A stretch of DNA of 64,000 bases from Arthrobacter sp. D5-1. Lineage in GTDB: Bacteria; Actinomycetota; Actinomycetes; Actinomycetales; Micrococcaceae. Positions 55,560 to 64,000 of this stretch are shown here, in pieces. The stretch is taken from assembly GCF_017357425.1 (NCBI RefSeq), contig NZ_CP014572.1, forward strand, positions 62,001 to 126,000, given 5' to 3'. The stretch's first letter is position 1; every line of letters starts with the position of its first letter. The notes beneath the pieces are model-generated. The model ran no database searches. It worked only from the letters and a program-made list of their open reading frames with translations, and was not told the origin of the DNA. The translations under genes were made by a program, and so were the position numbers.

Positions 55560-56191
55560 CCAGCACCGAAAAATGCAGACCAGGAGCGACACGTGTAACC
55601 GGACACTGCTGGGTTTTGGCCCTGAAGCGGTCCTCTACGCCATCCTGGTCGCCGTTGTCGACGGTTATGCACCGGAGGTTTCGGGGCTGGACAATGATAT
55701 CGATGAGATCGAAACGGAGGTCTTCAGTGGTGTCCCTGCCGTGTGTCCTGACGTATCTATGAACCGTCCCGCGAAGTCATCCAGTTCCAACGCTCCGCCC
55801 GCCCCCTGACCGGCATCCTCGCAGCCTTGGCGGGTGGGTTCACCAAATACGGTGTCCCCGATGACCTGTGCAGCAATACCTTCGGGACGTCGCTGACCAC
55901 ACAGCCCAGGTCAATGAACGGATCGACGGGTTCCGTCACTTGCTCCGGGACATCCTCACCGTCAACGCCACCCTCGTCGCCCAGCGCCAGAACCAGGCGA
56001 TGAAGCACCTTGCCCAGTCCAGCCACGCCCAGAACGAGGAAATCAAAAAGATCTCAGCCTGGCGCCGATCCTGTTCGCACCACCACTGGTGGGCACCGTG
56101 TATGGCATGAACTTCGATTACATCCCGGAACTCCAATGGGAGTACGGCTATCCGTTCGCCCTGCTGTTGATGGCCGCGGTCAGCATCGTGG
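55560..56191 (+). pseudogene. corA: CorA magnesium/cobalt channel, multiple frameshifts
   Basis: Pieces in three frames line up with one CorA protein in order: VDGYAPEVSGLDNDIDEIET; REVIQFQRSARPLTGILAAL; QQYLRDVADHTAQVNERIDG and NATLVAQRQNQAMKHL; then APILFAPPLVGTVYGMNFDY with the GMN selectivity motif. At least three frame changes (near 55740, 55866 and 56060) separate them. The 5' end is lost near 55560 and an IS3-family element cuts the last few residues at 56192. Non-functional. Confidence 0.8.
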
Positions 56192-56268
56192 TTGGGTCCC
56201 CAGGTAGAAGTCCAGTGTTTGTGTGAGTTTCGTGTCCGAGAATGGACACAGGAGGAAATTCACGAATT

Positions 56269-56547
56269 ATGGTACGCAGACACACCCCCGAGCAGGTCAT
56301 CACCAAGGTCCGGCAGGGCCAGAAAATGCTCAATGACGGCCGCCCGATGGTCGATGTCATCAAAGAGCTCCAGGTCACCGAGGCGACCTGGTATCGCTGG
56401 CTGAACCAGTACGGGTCCGAGAAGAACGCCGAGGCATCCAAGCGGACCAAGGAACTGGAGAAGGAGAACGCCCGGCTCAAGCGGCTGCTGGCGGAGAAGG
56501 AACTGGCCATCGACATCCTCAATGAGGTGGCCAAGGGAAAATTCTGA
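56269..56547 (+). CDS. IS3-family OrfA
   Basis: 92 residues: helix-turn-helix (TPEQVITKVRQGQKMLNDGR, LQVTEATWYRWLNQYG) followed by a leucine-zipper-like helix (KRTKELEKENARLKRLLAEK). Provides DNA binding for the fused OrfAB transposase. The ATG at 56269 is used; an in-frame ATG at 56242 is also possible. Ends at 56547 in ...AKGKF, right at the frameshift region. Confidence 0.9.
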   Translation: MVRRHTPEQVITKVRQGQKMLNDGRPMVDVIKELQVTEATWYRWLNQYGSEKNAEASKRTKELEKENARLKRLLAEKELAIDILNEVAKGKF

Positions 56548-57416
56548 GCCCCGAACCCCGTCGCCGTGCTGTGGGCATGGCGGTGAAGAAGTTCGGGGCG
56601 TCCGAACGCTTCGCGTGCGCGCTTCTGGGGCAGAACCGGTCGGCGTTCCGCAAGAAGAAGCCCGAGCTGGGCTTCGAGGAAGCCCAGCTCCGCGCAGCCC
56701 TGCGCGCCGTCGCCGGGCAGCACCCGGCGTGGGGCTGGCGGAAGGTGCGCTGGCATCTGCTGGCCCAGCCCGAGTGGGACGGCGTGGCACTGAACAGGAA
56801 GCGGGTGCGACGGCTCTGGCGCGACGAAGGCCTGGTCTGTAAGCCCGGGGCGCGGAAGAAGCGCCGGACAGGGCCCGGCGCCGGGGAACAGAAGCGCCTC
56901 ACTGCCAAGTACCCGATGCACGTGGTCAGCTTCGATTTCCAGTCCGATGTGACCTCCTGCGGCCGGCACATCCGCTTCTTCAACGTCGTCGACGAATACA
57001 CCCGCACCGCGCTGGCGATCATCCCGCGCCGGTCCTTCAAAGCCATCGACGTGGTCGCGGTGCTGGAGGACATCATCGCCGAAATCGGCACCGCCCCGAC
57101 CTACGTCCGCTGCGACAACGGACCGAAATTCACCGCTGCCGCCCTCATCGAGTGGTGCAACACCGCCGGGGTCGACACCGCCTTCATCGACCCGGGCTCA
57201 CCATGGCAGAACGGCTTCATAGAGTCCTTCAACGCCCAATTCAGAAGGGAACAACTCGCCGGAGAAATCATGGACACCATGGCCGAAGCGAAGTACTTGG
57301 CCGAGGAATGGAAAGCTATCTACCGTCATGAATGGCCCCACGGATCCCTGAACGGCATGACGCCGAAACGCTACTGGGAAAACTGGACGCAAGAAAACCA
57401 ATTAGCTATCGCATAA
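56526..57416 (+). CDS. IS3-family OrfB transposase
   Basis: About 296 residues in the -1 frame relative to OrfA, open from 56526; slippage on the A-run in GGGAAAATTC would make the OrfAB fusion. The first ATG for free OrfB is at 56577, GTG at 56571. DDE catalytic residues lie in HVVSFDFQSDVTS, TYVRCDNGPKFTA and WQNGFIESFNAQFR. It looks intact. Confidence 0.92.
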   Translation, partial: GGQGKILSPEPRRRAVGMAVKKFGASERFACALLGQNRSAFRKKKPELGFEEAQLRAALRAVAGQHPAWGWRKVRWHLLAQPEWDGVALNRKRVRRLWRDEGLVCKPGARKKRRTGPGAGEQKRLTAKYPMHVVSFDFQSDVTSCGRHIRFFNVVDEYTRTALAIIPRRSFKAIDVVAVLEDIIAEIGTAPTYVRCDNGPKFTAAALIEWCNTAGVDTAFIDPGSPWQNGFIESFNAQFRREQLAGEIMDTMAEAKYLAEEWKAIYRHEWPHGSLNGMTPKRYWENWTQENQLAIA

Positions 57417-57635
57417 GCGCTGGACTCCTAACGGGGGCCCAATCAATCGGACTCCACCGGATCTTTAGGAACCGCGACTGGATCTAACCGACTAAGAAAC
57501 CGGCGCTCCGCGCAGCGGCGGGGAAGGTTCCGGCCCGTTGCGATGCCGGCAGCGCTCGGGTGGAAATGTCCGGACCTACTGACCGTAGTGTCCTTCCCGG
57601 CCCTACACTGAGCGGAGACTGAGCAGCCGGGGGGC

Positions 57636-57800
57636 TTGATGGAACGCCAGCATATCTGCCTGGTTATCGAAGATAACGACGACATCCGGAGTGATCCGCG
57701 CCGTCAGCTCTGCTGCAGCGGGCATCTTCGCTGCCACCGCTATTCCCACCTTGTCCCTGATCGCCCCGGAACCTCCAGATACACAGGCACTCTCTTGAAC
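57636..57800 (+). pseudogene. Response-regulator receiver remnant
   Basis: Begins MERQHICLVIEDNDDIR, the first strand and acidic pocket of a receiver domain. It then loses frame; a shifted frame gives AVSSAAAGIFAATAIPTLSL, like the next strand and helix. The rest of 57443-58162 has only scrambled coding scraps. It may be an old paralogue of the intact receiver at 58163. Confidence 0.5.
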
Positions 57801-58162
57801 CAACACGGGCGCGGACAATATGGGACGGGCGCAGCAGGCGCCGGGAGCAGGCCGCTTTGCTGCATCGTGGACTGTCACCGGAACAGGGGCTGGCCCTCGG
57901 CCTCCCCCGGGCCAAGAGCCAGACCGAACGGTGGTTCCCCCCAGCACGCCTCAAACACCGCCATGTTCATAGTCGAACAAGGGATTGCCTTAGGCAAGGG
58001 ACCACCGGGCTGTCGCCACGGCTTCACCACGTTGGCTCAAATGCTGGACCCTCACAAAATCCCATCGGGTGCGATTATTGCCGGGCAGTTGGTCGGCACG
58101 GCCGATGAGGGGCGCAAGTAGTCCGGTCCCGGAAAGAGCACCAGTTGGAGAGAGGAAGCAGG

Positions 58163-58552
58163 GTGGGCAGGCCTAGCGTTGTGGTGCTCATAGAAGATGA
58201 TGCCGATATCCGTAATCTACTCACGGGCATGCTCGTACAGGCCGGGTACCTGGTCCATGCCGCGGCGACCGGGAGCGGCGGGATCGATCTCGTGTCCGAC
58301 GCTGGCCCCGACCTTGTTATTCTCGACCTTGGGCTGCCCGATCTTGACGGACTCGAGGTCTTGAGCCGCATCCGGCCAATAACCGCCAGTCCCATCCTTA
58401 TCCTCAGCGGGCGCACGGGAAGCACGGCGCAACTCACTGCTTTGTCGCTGGGGGCTGACGGCTATGTGACTAAGCCTTTCCGTCCCAAAGATCTGCTGGC
58501 GAGGATAAGCGCCGTGATGACCCGGCCCAGGATCGGCGACACCCACAGTTAG
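58163..58552 (+). CDS. Single-domain response regulator (CheY-like receiver)
   Basis: 129 residues, one receiver domain: VVVLIEDDADIRNLLTGMLV (acidic pair), phospho-acceptor Asp in DLVILDLGLPDLDG, the Ser of ILILSGRTG and the Lys of VTKPFRPKDL. There is no DNA-binding or enzyme output domain, and no histidine kinase nearby. GTG at 58163 is chosen for GAGAGGAA upstream; TTG at 58145 is the alternative. A decayed receiver start just upstream suggests a former cluster. Confidence 0.85.
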   Translation: MGRPSVVVLIEDDADIRNLLTGMLVQAGYLVHAAATGSGGIDLVSDAGPDLVILDLGLPDLDGLEVLSRIRPITASPILILSGRTGSTAQLTALSLGADGYVTKPFRPKDLLARISAVMTRPRIGDTHS

Positions 58553-58555
58553 TAC

Positions 58556-61500
58556 CTATTTGATGGTGAGGACGAGTTTGGGTGCGACGGTGCTGCCGGC
58601 TTCCTTGGAGTTGAGGTCCACGCCGTCGGTGCTGCTGGAGTCCATACCCAGTGAGAGCTGTTGGCCGAGCTCCCCGGCCAGGGCGCTGGTGGTCAGTGGG
58701 ACGTTGTAGTTGGTGTTGGTCGTGGTCGGGCCGAGCGTGCCGATGATGGCCCCGAGCACCGGCCGGTTGGTGTAGGTGATTCCGCCTTCGGTCCAGCTGT
58801 CATCTGCGACCAGCTTGACGTTCTGCTTCCCCGTTGACCCGCTTCCGGCGCTGCGCAGCTGCAGCGTCGCACTTTCGACCGTCCTGCCCGCATACGCTGA
58901 CAGGTCGAACTTCAAGTACGAGATCTCCACCGTGTTGGCATCCACACCCAGGACGGTCCTCGTGCCATAGTTGGTCCCCGTCGTCGTCGACCCGCCCGAG
59001 ACGAAGCTGTCAGCGGTGGCCGTAAGCGTTACGGTTTGGGAGGTGCCGGTGCCGGCGGAGGCGGTGGTGAACGTCCAGGTCTTGTCCGAGGCCAACGCGT
59101 TGCCGGCAGCATCCTTCACCCCGCCGGCACCGCCCTTGATCGTGGCCGTGTACGTCGTGCCAGCAGCCAGATCCGTGCCCGGGTTCAACGTCGCCACCTT
59201 GTCCGTGCCGTTGTAGGTCACAGCGGCCGGCACCGTCGTGGTCCCCGTCGTCAACGTGAAGGTGGCCGGGGTGATCGTCGAGGCATTCATCGCCTCCGAG
59301 AACGACCCCGTCACATCCGTGCCCACCGCCACACCGGTAGCCCCGGCAGCCGGTGACGTGGCCGTCACCGTCGGAGCAGCCGTATCACCCGGCGGTGGCG
59401 GCGGTGGGGCCGTACCACCCCCACCGCCACTGCTGATGGTGAGGACGAGTTTGGGTGCGACGGTGCTGCCGGCTTCCTTGGAGTTGAGGTCCACGCCGTC
59501 GGTGCTGCTGGAGTCCATACCCAGTGAGAGCTGTTGGCCGAGCTCCCCGGCCAGGGCGCTGGTGGTCAGTGGGACGTTGTAGTTGGTGTTGGTCGTGGTC
59601 GGGCCGAGCGTGCCGATGATGGCCCCGAGCACCGGCCGGTTGGTGTAGGTGATTCCGCCTTCGGTCCAGCTGTCATCTGCGACCAGCTTGACGTTCTGCT
59701 TCCCCGTTGACCCGCTTCCGGCGCTGCGCAGCTGCAGCGTCGCACTTTCGACCGTCCTGCCCGCATACGCTGACAGGTCGAACTTCAAGTACGAGATCTC
59801 CACCGTGTTGGCATCCACACCCAGGACGGTCCTCGTGCCATAGTTGGTCCCCGTCGTCGTCGACCCGCCCGAGACGAAGCTGTCAGCGGTGGCCGTAAGC
59901 GTTACGGTTTGGGAGGTGCCGGTGCCGGCGGAGGCGGTGGTGAACGTCCAGGTCTTGTCCGAGGCCAACGCGTTGCCGGCAGCATCCTTCACCCCGCCGG
60001 CACCGCCCTTGATCGTGGCCGTGTACGTCGTGCCAGCAGCCAGATCCGTGCCCGGGTTCAACGTCGCCACCTTGTCCGTGCCGTTGTAGGTCACAGCGGC
60101 CGGCACCGTCGTGGTCCCCGTCGTCAACGTGAAGGTGGCCGGGGTGATCGTCGAGGCATTCATCGCCTCCGAGAACGACCCCGTCACATCCGTGCCCACC
60201 GCCACACCGGTAGCCCCGGCAGCCGGTGACGTGGCCGTCACCGTCGGAGCAGCCGTATCACCCGGCGGTGGCGGCGGTGGGGCCGTTCCGAGCGGCCGGT
60301 CCGAGTACCAGTAGCGCGAAGTGCTCTTGTTGGAGGCCATGACCACAACGCCCGTGGTGGCGTTGACGCTCTGTTTGGTGGTGGTGACATTGTTCATGCC
60401 GGCCGATGCGCCGTCCTGGATCACCGGCGTTCCGCGGCCGCTGCCGAAGACAGGGTTGTCCATGGACGCGGTCTTCTCGTAGATACTGCCGGGCATGCCC
60501 GAATACGCGCAGCCTGATACGGAGGTCGACGGCGCCGTGTAGAACGCCCTCACCTGGTTGTTGGCCGTATCGAGCAGGATTTGCGGCCGGGAAACGCAGT
60601 CAGCAATGGTTGCGATGGGGGACTTCGTGAATGCACCTGTTCCGGGTTTGAAGACCAGCAGCTGCAGCTGGGGCAGCGTCTTATCCGAGGAGGTTTCATC
60701 GAGGCTGGTCTTGACCGCGGCGTAGACGCGTCCTGCCGAATCAGCCAGGAGTGCTTTGAGGTTCAAATGGTCATCTGCCTGGCCTTTGCCCTGGACGGCG
60801 GGCTGGACCTTCCATGAGGATGCTGCAGTGGGGGAAGTCCCGTCGGTGCGGGTGGCCCAATACACGGTTCCCGCTGATTGGTCGCTCCACATCACGCCGA
60901 TCTTCTTGCTGCCATAGGCAACAACGGCCGAGATGTCATCCGGGGCGGGGTTCGGGTCTGCAACAGGCAGGACGAACGGGGTCCCCCAGCTGGTCCCGCC
61001 CGGGGCGGAGGAGTTCACGTACACGCTGCTGGTGTAACCACTGGTTGAACTCCCGGACACCTGAGTCCAGGTCGCCCATACAGCACCGGTGGTGTCCTTG
61101 TCGATGGTCAGAGACTCGCTGCTGTTGTTGTTGATGTTTGCGGGGAAGCCCGTGTCGAGCGTGTACTTGCCGGCGGCGTAGCTGTACCTGTACAGCTTGG
61201 CCGGCTGGCCCGAAAGCGAAGGTTTTGGGCTGCTTGAGGACACCGTCACCACATGGGAAGCGATGTACAGCTTGTTCCCGTCCCACAACGTATCCGCCGA
61301 GGCAGTGCTGCGGGTATCGTTCGTAACCCCGGTGCTCACCCAAGCCTTGGTAGCCCGATCCAGCCGGTAGATCTGCCAACCGGTCCCGGTGGTCCACATA
61401 TCCGCCCACCACGACCCGTCATTCCACCACAGCTTGCTCTGTGGCTTATCAGCGGTAGGGGGGTTAGCCAGACCGGAGTAGCTGATGCTCTGGTACCCGT

Positions 61501-61612
61501 AATTCTCTGCGGCCTGGGCACTGCTAACTACTGCGATCAGGCTGACAAAAAGGGCAACTGTCAAGGCCAAAGCCTGGGCGATCAAAGCCATAGGCGCTTT
61601 AGCTCTTGGCAT
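58556..61612 (-). CDS. Secreted multidomain protein with two Ig-like/DNRLRE modules
   Basis: About 1018 residues. Signal peptide (LALTVALFVSLIAVVSSAQA) then a ~400-residue Trp/Ser/Thr-rich domain that looks like a beta-propeller (SKLWWNDGSWWADMWTTGTG, AVWATWTQVSGS). Then two identical 291-residue modules, each a bacterial Ig-like domain (PTVTATSPAAGATGVAVGTD) plus a DNRLRE adhesion domain (LTATADSFVSGGSTTTGTNY; SYLKFDLSAY). Proline runs link them. ATG at 61612 follows GGAG. No sortase motif is seen. Probably an extracellular carbohydrate- or surface-binding protein. Confidence 0.85.
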   Translation of the reverse strand: MPRAKAPMALIAQALALTVALFVSLIAVVSSAQAAENYGYQSISYSGLANPPTADKPQSKLWWNDGSWWADMWTTGTGWQIYRLDRATKAWVSTGVTNDTRSTASADTLWDGNKLYIASHVVTVSSSSPKPSLSGQPAKLYRYSYAAGKYTLDTGFPANINNNSSESLTIDKDTTGAVWATWTQVSGSSTSGYTSSVYVNSSAPGGTSWGTPFVLPVADPNPAPDDISAVVAYGSKKIGVMWSDQSAGTVYWATRTDGTSPTAASSWKVQPAVQGKGQADDHLNLKALLADSAGRVYAAVKTSLDETSSDKTLPQLQLLVFKPGTGAFTKSPIATIADCVSRPQILLDTANNQVRAFYTAPSTSVSGCAYSGMPGSIYEKTASMDNPVFGSGRGTPVIQDGASAGMNNVTTTKQSVNATTGVVVMASNKSTSRYWYSDRPLGTAPPPPPPGDTAAPTVTATSPAAGATGVAVGTDVTGSFSEAMNASTITPATFTLTTGTTTVPAAVTYNGTDKVATLNPGTDLAAGTTYTATIKGGAGGVKDAAGNALASDKTWTFTTASAGTGTSQTVTLTATADSFVSGGSTTTGTNYGTRTVLGVDANTVEISYLKFDLSAYAGRTVESATLQLRSAGSGSTGKQNVKLVADDSWTEGGITYTNRPVLGAIIGTLGPTTTNTNYNVPLTTSALAGELGQQLSLGMDSSSTDGVDLNSKEAGSTVAPKLVLTISSGGGGGTAPPPPPPGDTAAPTVTATSPAAGATGVAVGTDVTGSFSEAMNASTITPATFTLTTGTTTVPAAVTYNGTDKVATLNPGTDLAAGTTYTATIKGGAGGVKDAAGNALASDKTWTFTTASAGTGTSQTVTLTATADSFVSGGSTTTGTNYGTRTVLGVDANTVEISYLKFDLSAYAGRTVESATLQLRSAGSGSTGKQNVKLVADDSWTEGGITYTNRPVLGAIIGTLGPTTTNTNYNVPLTTSALAGELGQQLSLGMDSSSTDGVDLNSKEAGSTVAPKLVLTIK
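58562..60289 (-). repeat. Two 873-bp tandem repeats, apparently identical
   Basis: Unit starts at 58562 and 59435, offset 873 bases (291 codons); the second unit is complete to 60289 except for an 18-base linker. All lines compared match exactly. It keeps the frame and duplicates one Ig-like plus DNRLRE module. Confidence 0.95.
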
Positions 61613-62207
61613 CTCCGGAGTCCTTGCTGAAGAAACATGCACTGGCGGCACCCCAACTGTGCCGGACGGTCATTGTTGACCGTCAAGATGAGGACAAGGT
61701 AGTCCTTGCTTCTTGCCGGGGGCAATGGGGTTTTCGGGGCGAAGAGTCAATAGGGAGTTGAGGGCTTCCTTGCTACTCTGAACCTGCGGAGAAAAGCTAG
61801 TTTTGGGGTCTGCTGCTCCGGTGCTGGTCACACCGTCTCCTGGCTCATTTAGCTTCCGAATGACCGGGCAAAGCGCTCGTAATCCAGCATCCAAAGAAGG
61901 CGCCTGACAACGAAGTGCAGCTAGGCGGACCGCAAAAAAGAGGGGGACTTGGTCATTGACCGGTCTCAACGGTCAGAGGATACTAAAACTTAGCTTGCTG
62001 GGCTGGGACACTGGCTTGATCTAAATCAGGGCCCTTAATCGAGTGCCTGTTTATTTCATTCAGAATTCAAATGACGTCGTTTTACGCGCTGCGGCACCGA
62101 TCGCTCATCGTCTGTAATCGTCGTCACCGAGACGGCTGAATTTGGCCGGCCGGGTCCGACCTCGATGCGAGCCACGAATGTGCCAGGGGCTCGCTTTAGG
62201 AATGCGC
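61613..62207. other. Divergent intergenic region of two secreted-protein genes
   Basis: About 600 bases of lower GC between the two DNRLRE genes. Must hold both promoters; TTGACGGTCAA near 61676-61686 could be a -35 or operator for the minus gene, but no convincing -10 is seen. Short open readings here look spurious. Confidence 0.4.
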
Positions 62208-64000
62208 ATGCTCCGTCACTCCCGACTTTTTCTTGTGACGCTGCTCGCATTGGTGACTATTGGTGCATTGGCTTTGATCACTCTCGGACTTAATACGGCA
62301 GTCGCCGCCCCCACGACTGTCACACTCAACCCGGTAGCTGACACCTATGTTTACGCCAAGTCGCCTAACAGCAACTATGGCCGCGCAACATCTTTAACGG
62401 TTACACAGAGCACCTACCGGGCGTTGGTGCGGTTCGACGTTTCGCTCCCGGCGGGCAGCACCATCACCAACGTGAGCCTCCGGCTCTATTCGAATACCTC
62501 GGTGAGCGGGAGCCTGATCGTGCACCCGGCCAGTAACGACTGGGGTGAGACGACCGTGACATCAGCAAACCAGCCCCCCTGGCAGACAGCTGAACTGGGC
62601 AGGACGGGCGTGCTGCGCTCTAAGCAATACGCAAGTGCGACCTTGCTGACGGGCGCCGTCAGCAGTTCTGGCAGCGTTAGTTTCGGGCTCAACACAACTT
62701 CAGGGGTTAAGGCAAGCTTGGCCTCTCGGGAGGCGACGCAGCGGCCCCAGCTTGTCATAACCTACGATCCGCCAGCCGCCCCCACGCCGACCCCTACGGA
62801 GACAGCGACGCCTACGCCAACTCCCACGCCCACGGAGACAGCAACGCCCACGCCAACCCCGACACCGACGCCGCCGCCATCAGACGCCAACGCGCCCAAG
62901 AATGTTCGTCTTGATCCTGGTTACACCACGGATCTTCAGCACAGTGCCCGGTTCCTCTGGGATGCGGTGCCGAACTCCACAAAGTACCGCCATTACCTCA
63001 ACGATGCGCCCATCGCCAATGAAGATGACACCAGTACCAGCGAAACGGTCGAGAACCTCCAGCCAGGAACGGCATACACGTTTACCGTCGGCGCCTTCGT
63101 CGGCGGCGTAGAGTACAAGTCCGCCCCCTTCAGCTTCACCACAGCCGGAACAACACCAACCCCGACACCGACGCCGCCGCCATCAGACGCCAACGCGCCC
63201 AAGAATGTTCGTCTTGATCCTGGTTACACCACGGATCTTCAGCACAGTGCCCGGTTCCTCTGGGATGCGGTGCCGAACTCCACAAAGTACCGCCATTACC
63301 TCAACGATGCGCCCATCGCCAATGAAGATGACACCAGTACCAGCGAAACGGTCGAGAACCTCCAGCCAGGAACGGCATACACGTTTACCGTCGGCGCCTT
63401 CGTCGGCGGCGTAGAGTACAAGTCCGCCCCCTTCAGCTTCACCACAGCCGGAACAACACCAACCCCGACACCGACAGAGCCTGTTGTGCTGCCGGCCCTC
63501 GAAACTGAGAGTTTCTCAGGCTCGGGGGACATTGCAGATGACTCCGCCATTTGGGTTGACCAGACAAATCCCGCCAATAGCGTAGTGATTGCTGACAAGA
63601 AGTCGTCCTCAGGCGGCGGCATTGGCGTGTTCGGAATGGATGGAAAACTCATCCAGTTCCGTGGCGACGGAATGATTGGCAACGTCGATATCAGAACCGG
63701 ATTCCCACTGGCTGGACAATCGACCGTGCTGGTCGGGGCAAATAACCGCACGAACAATACGATCGCGCTTTACACGCTAAATACCGCAACCAGAAACCTC
63801 ACATCGGTCGTCGCCCGGAGCATTGCAACCTTTTCACCAAACTACGGTTTCTGCCTCTACCGCAGCAGTGCCACCGGCAAGTTTTATGCTTTCATCACAC
63901 CCTATGTCTCAGGCAACATCCAACAGTTCGAACTTTTCGATAATGGAGCTGGCATGGTCGACGCCACCCTTGTCAGGACCTTGCCCATCAGCAGCATCAC
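62208..64000 (+). CDS. Secreted DNRLRE - FN3 - phytase-like protein (partial, runs off window)
   Basis: Open from ATG 62208 (TAGGA six bases upstream) past 64000. Order: signal peptide (LFLVTLLALVTIGALALITL ending AVAA); DNRLRE domain (TLNPVADTYVYAKSPNSNYG, RALVRFDVSLP); Thr/Pro linker (repeats of PTPT and PTET); two identical 101-residue fibronectin III repeats; then SGSGDIADDSAIWVDQTNPA and VIADKKSSSGGGIGVFGMDG, which match the start of a beta-propeller phytase. Likely an extracellular phosphate-scavenging or surface enzyme. The C-terminal part of the propeller is not visible. Confidence 0.8.
   Translation, partial: MLRHSRLFLVTLLALVTIGALALITLGLNTAVAAPTTVTLNPVADTYVYAKSPNSNYGRATSLTVTQSTYRALVRFDVSLPAGSTITNVSLRLYSNTSVSGSLIVHPASNDWGETTVTSANQPPWQTAELGRTGVLRSKQYASATLLTGAVSSSGSVSFGLNTTSGVKASLASREATQRPQLVITYDPPAAPTPTPTETATPTPTPTPTETATPTPTPTPTPPPSDANAPKNVRLDPGYTTDLQHSARFLWDAVPNSTKYRHYLNDAPIANEDDTSTSETVENLQPGTAYTFTVGAFVGGVEYKSAPFSFTTAGTTPTPTPTPPPSDANAPKNVRLDPGYTTDLQHSARFLWDAVPNSTKYRHYLNDAPIANEDDTSTSETVENLQPGTAYTFTVGAFVGGVEYKSAPFSFTTAGTTPTPTPTEPVVLPALETESFSGSGDIADDSAIWVDQTNPANSVVIADKKSSSGGGIGVFGMDGKLIQFRGDGMIGNVDIRTGFPLAGQSTVLVGANNRTNNTIALYTLNTATRNLTSVVARSIATFSPNYGFCLYRSSATGKFYAFITPYVSGNIQQFELFDNGAGMVDATLVRTLPISSI
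62860..63475 (+). repeat. Two 303-bp tandem repeats coding fibronectin III domains
   Basis: Offset 303 bases (for example 62902 and 63205 start the same 70-codon stretch); identical where compared. Each unit codes one FN3 domain plus a short Thr/Pro linker. Confidence 0.92.

Larger units (their letters stand above)
56192..57442 (+). mobile_element. IS3-family insertion sequence, about 1.25 kb
   Basis: Left end TTGGGTCCCCAGGTAGAAGT and, read inward from the right, TTGGGCCCCCGTTAGGAGTC form imperfect terminal inverted repeats. Between them lie orfA and orfB in the -1 arrangement of IS3 elements. I see no matching target duplication at the ends, so flanking DNA has probably rearranged since insertion. 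Confidence 0.88.

Noticed and set aside
1..64000. CRISPR arrays, rRNA and tRNA genes
   Set aside because: No regularly spaced short repeats and no recognisable tRNA or rRNA sequences were seen; the tandem repeats found are coding.

Overview
The window looks like part of a large catabolic plasmid of a high-GC actinobacterium of the Arthrobacter/Paenarthrobacter type. The core genes (copper amine oxidase, acetyl-CoA synthetase, TerC, CNNM and DedA proteins) are actinobacterial in style, with GGAGG-type ribosome sites and many GTG or TTG starts. They are interrupted by foreign blocks of different base composition and by mobile-element debris. The most informative content is an s-triazine (atrazine) pathway: atzB at 14.3-15.8 kb, atzC at 20.9-22.2 kb and trzN at 33.2-34.5 kb. 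No cyanuric acid hydrolase is seen, so the pathway here would stop at cyanuric acid.

Layout. (1) 0.1-13.9 kb is an amine-use region: penicillin-acylase-family amidase, tartrate/D-malate dehydrogenase, adenylate kinase, acetyl-CoA synthetase, DUF5134 membrane protein, amine permease, copper amine oxidase, DUF779 protein and AcoD-type aldehyde dehydrogenase. Together they give a route ethylamine -> acetaldehyde -> acetate -> acetyl-CoA. Ethylamine is exactly the side product of AtzB. (2) 14.0-19.3 kb is proteobacterial-type DNA: an orphan TetR tail, atzB, a truncated IS1071, a dihydrolipoamide dehydrogenase fragment and an IS91-family transposase fragment. (3) 19.4-22.15 kb is AT-rich, Firmicutes-like DNA with a DUF1116 fragment, a broken carbamate kinase and atzC. 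(4) 22.2-39.3 kb holds an actinobacterial conjugation-type module present twice as direct repeats of about 4.57 kb. They flank a trzN cargo segment with an HNH gene split by an IS21-family element, a RidA protein, an NMT1/THI5-like binding protein, trzN and an ABC ATPase stub. (5) 39.4-47.1 kb is an ion-transport block (ChaA, two TerC proteins with a yybP-ykoY manganese riboswitch, two CNNM/CBS proteins, DedA). (6) 47.3-58.5 kb mixes uncharacterised genes (AAA+ ATPase, serine hydrolase, STAS-like paralogues, MarR) with many decayed remnants (DUF4383/DUF2382, DUF3618-like, CorA, receiver) and an IS3-family element. (7) 58.6-64 kb holds two divergent secreted DNRLRE-domain proteins. One has an exact 873-bp internal tandem repeat; the other ends in a beta-propeller phytase-like domain and runs off the window.

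Two details stand out. Both trzN and atzC carry an in-frame 12-bp tandem duplication adding four residues relative to the family lengths I know. The trzN cargo sits between long, apparently identical direct repeats, an arrangement expected to allow amplification or loss by recombination. Names rest on recognised sequence and motifs; no database search was run.
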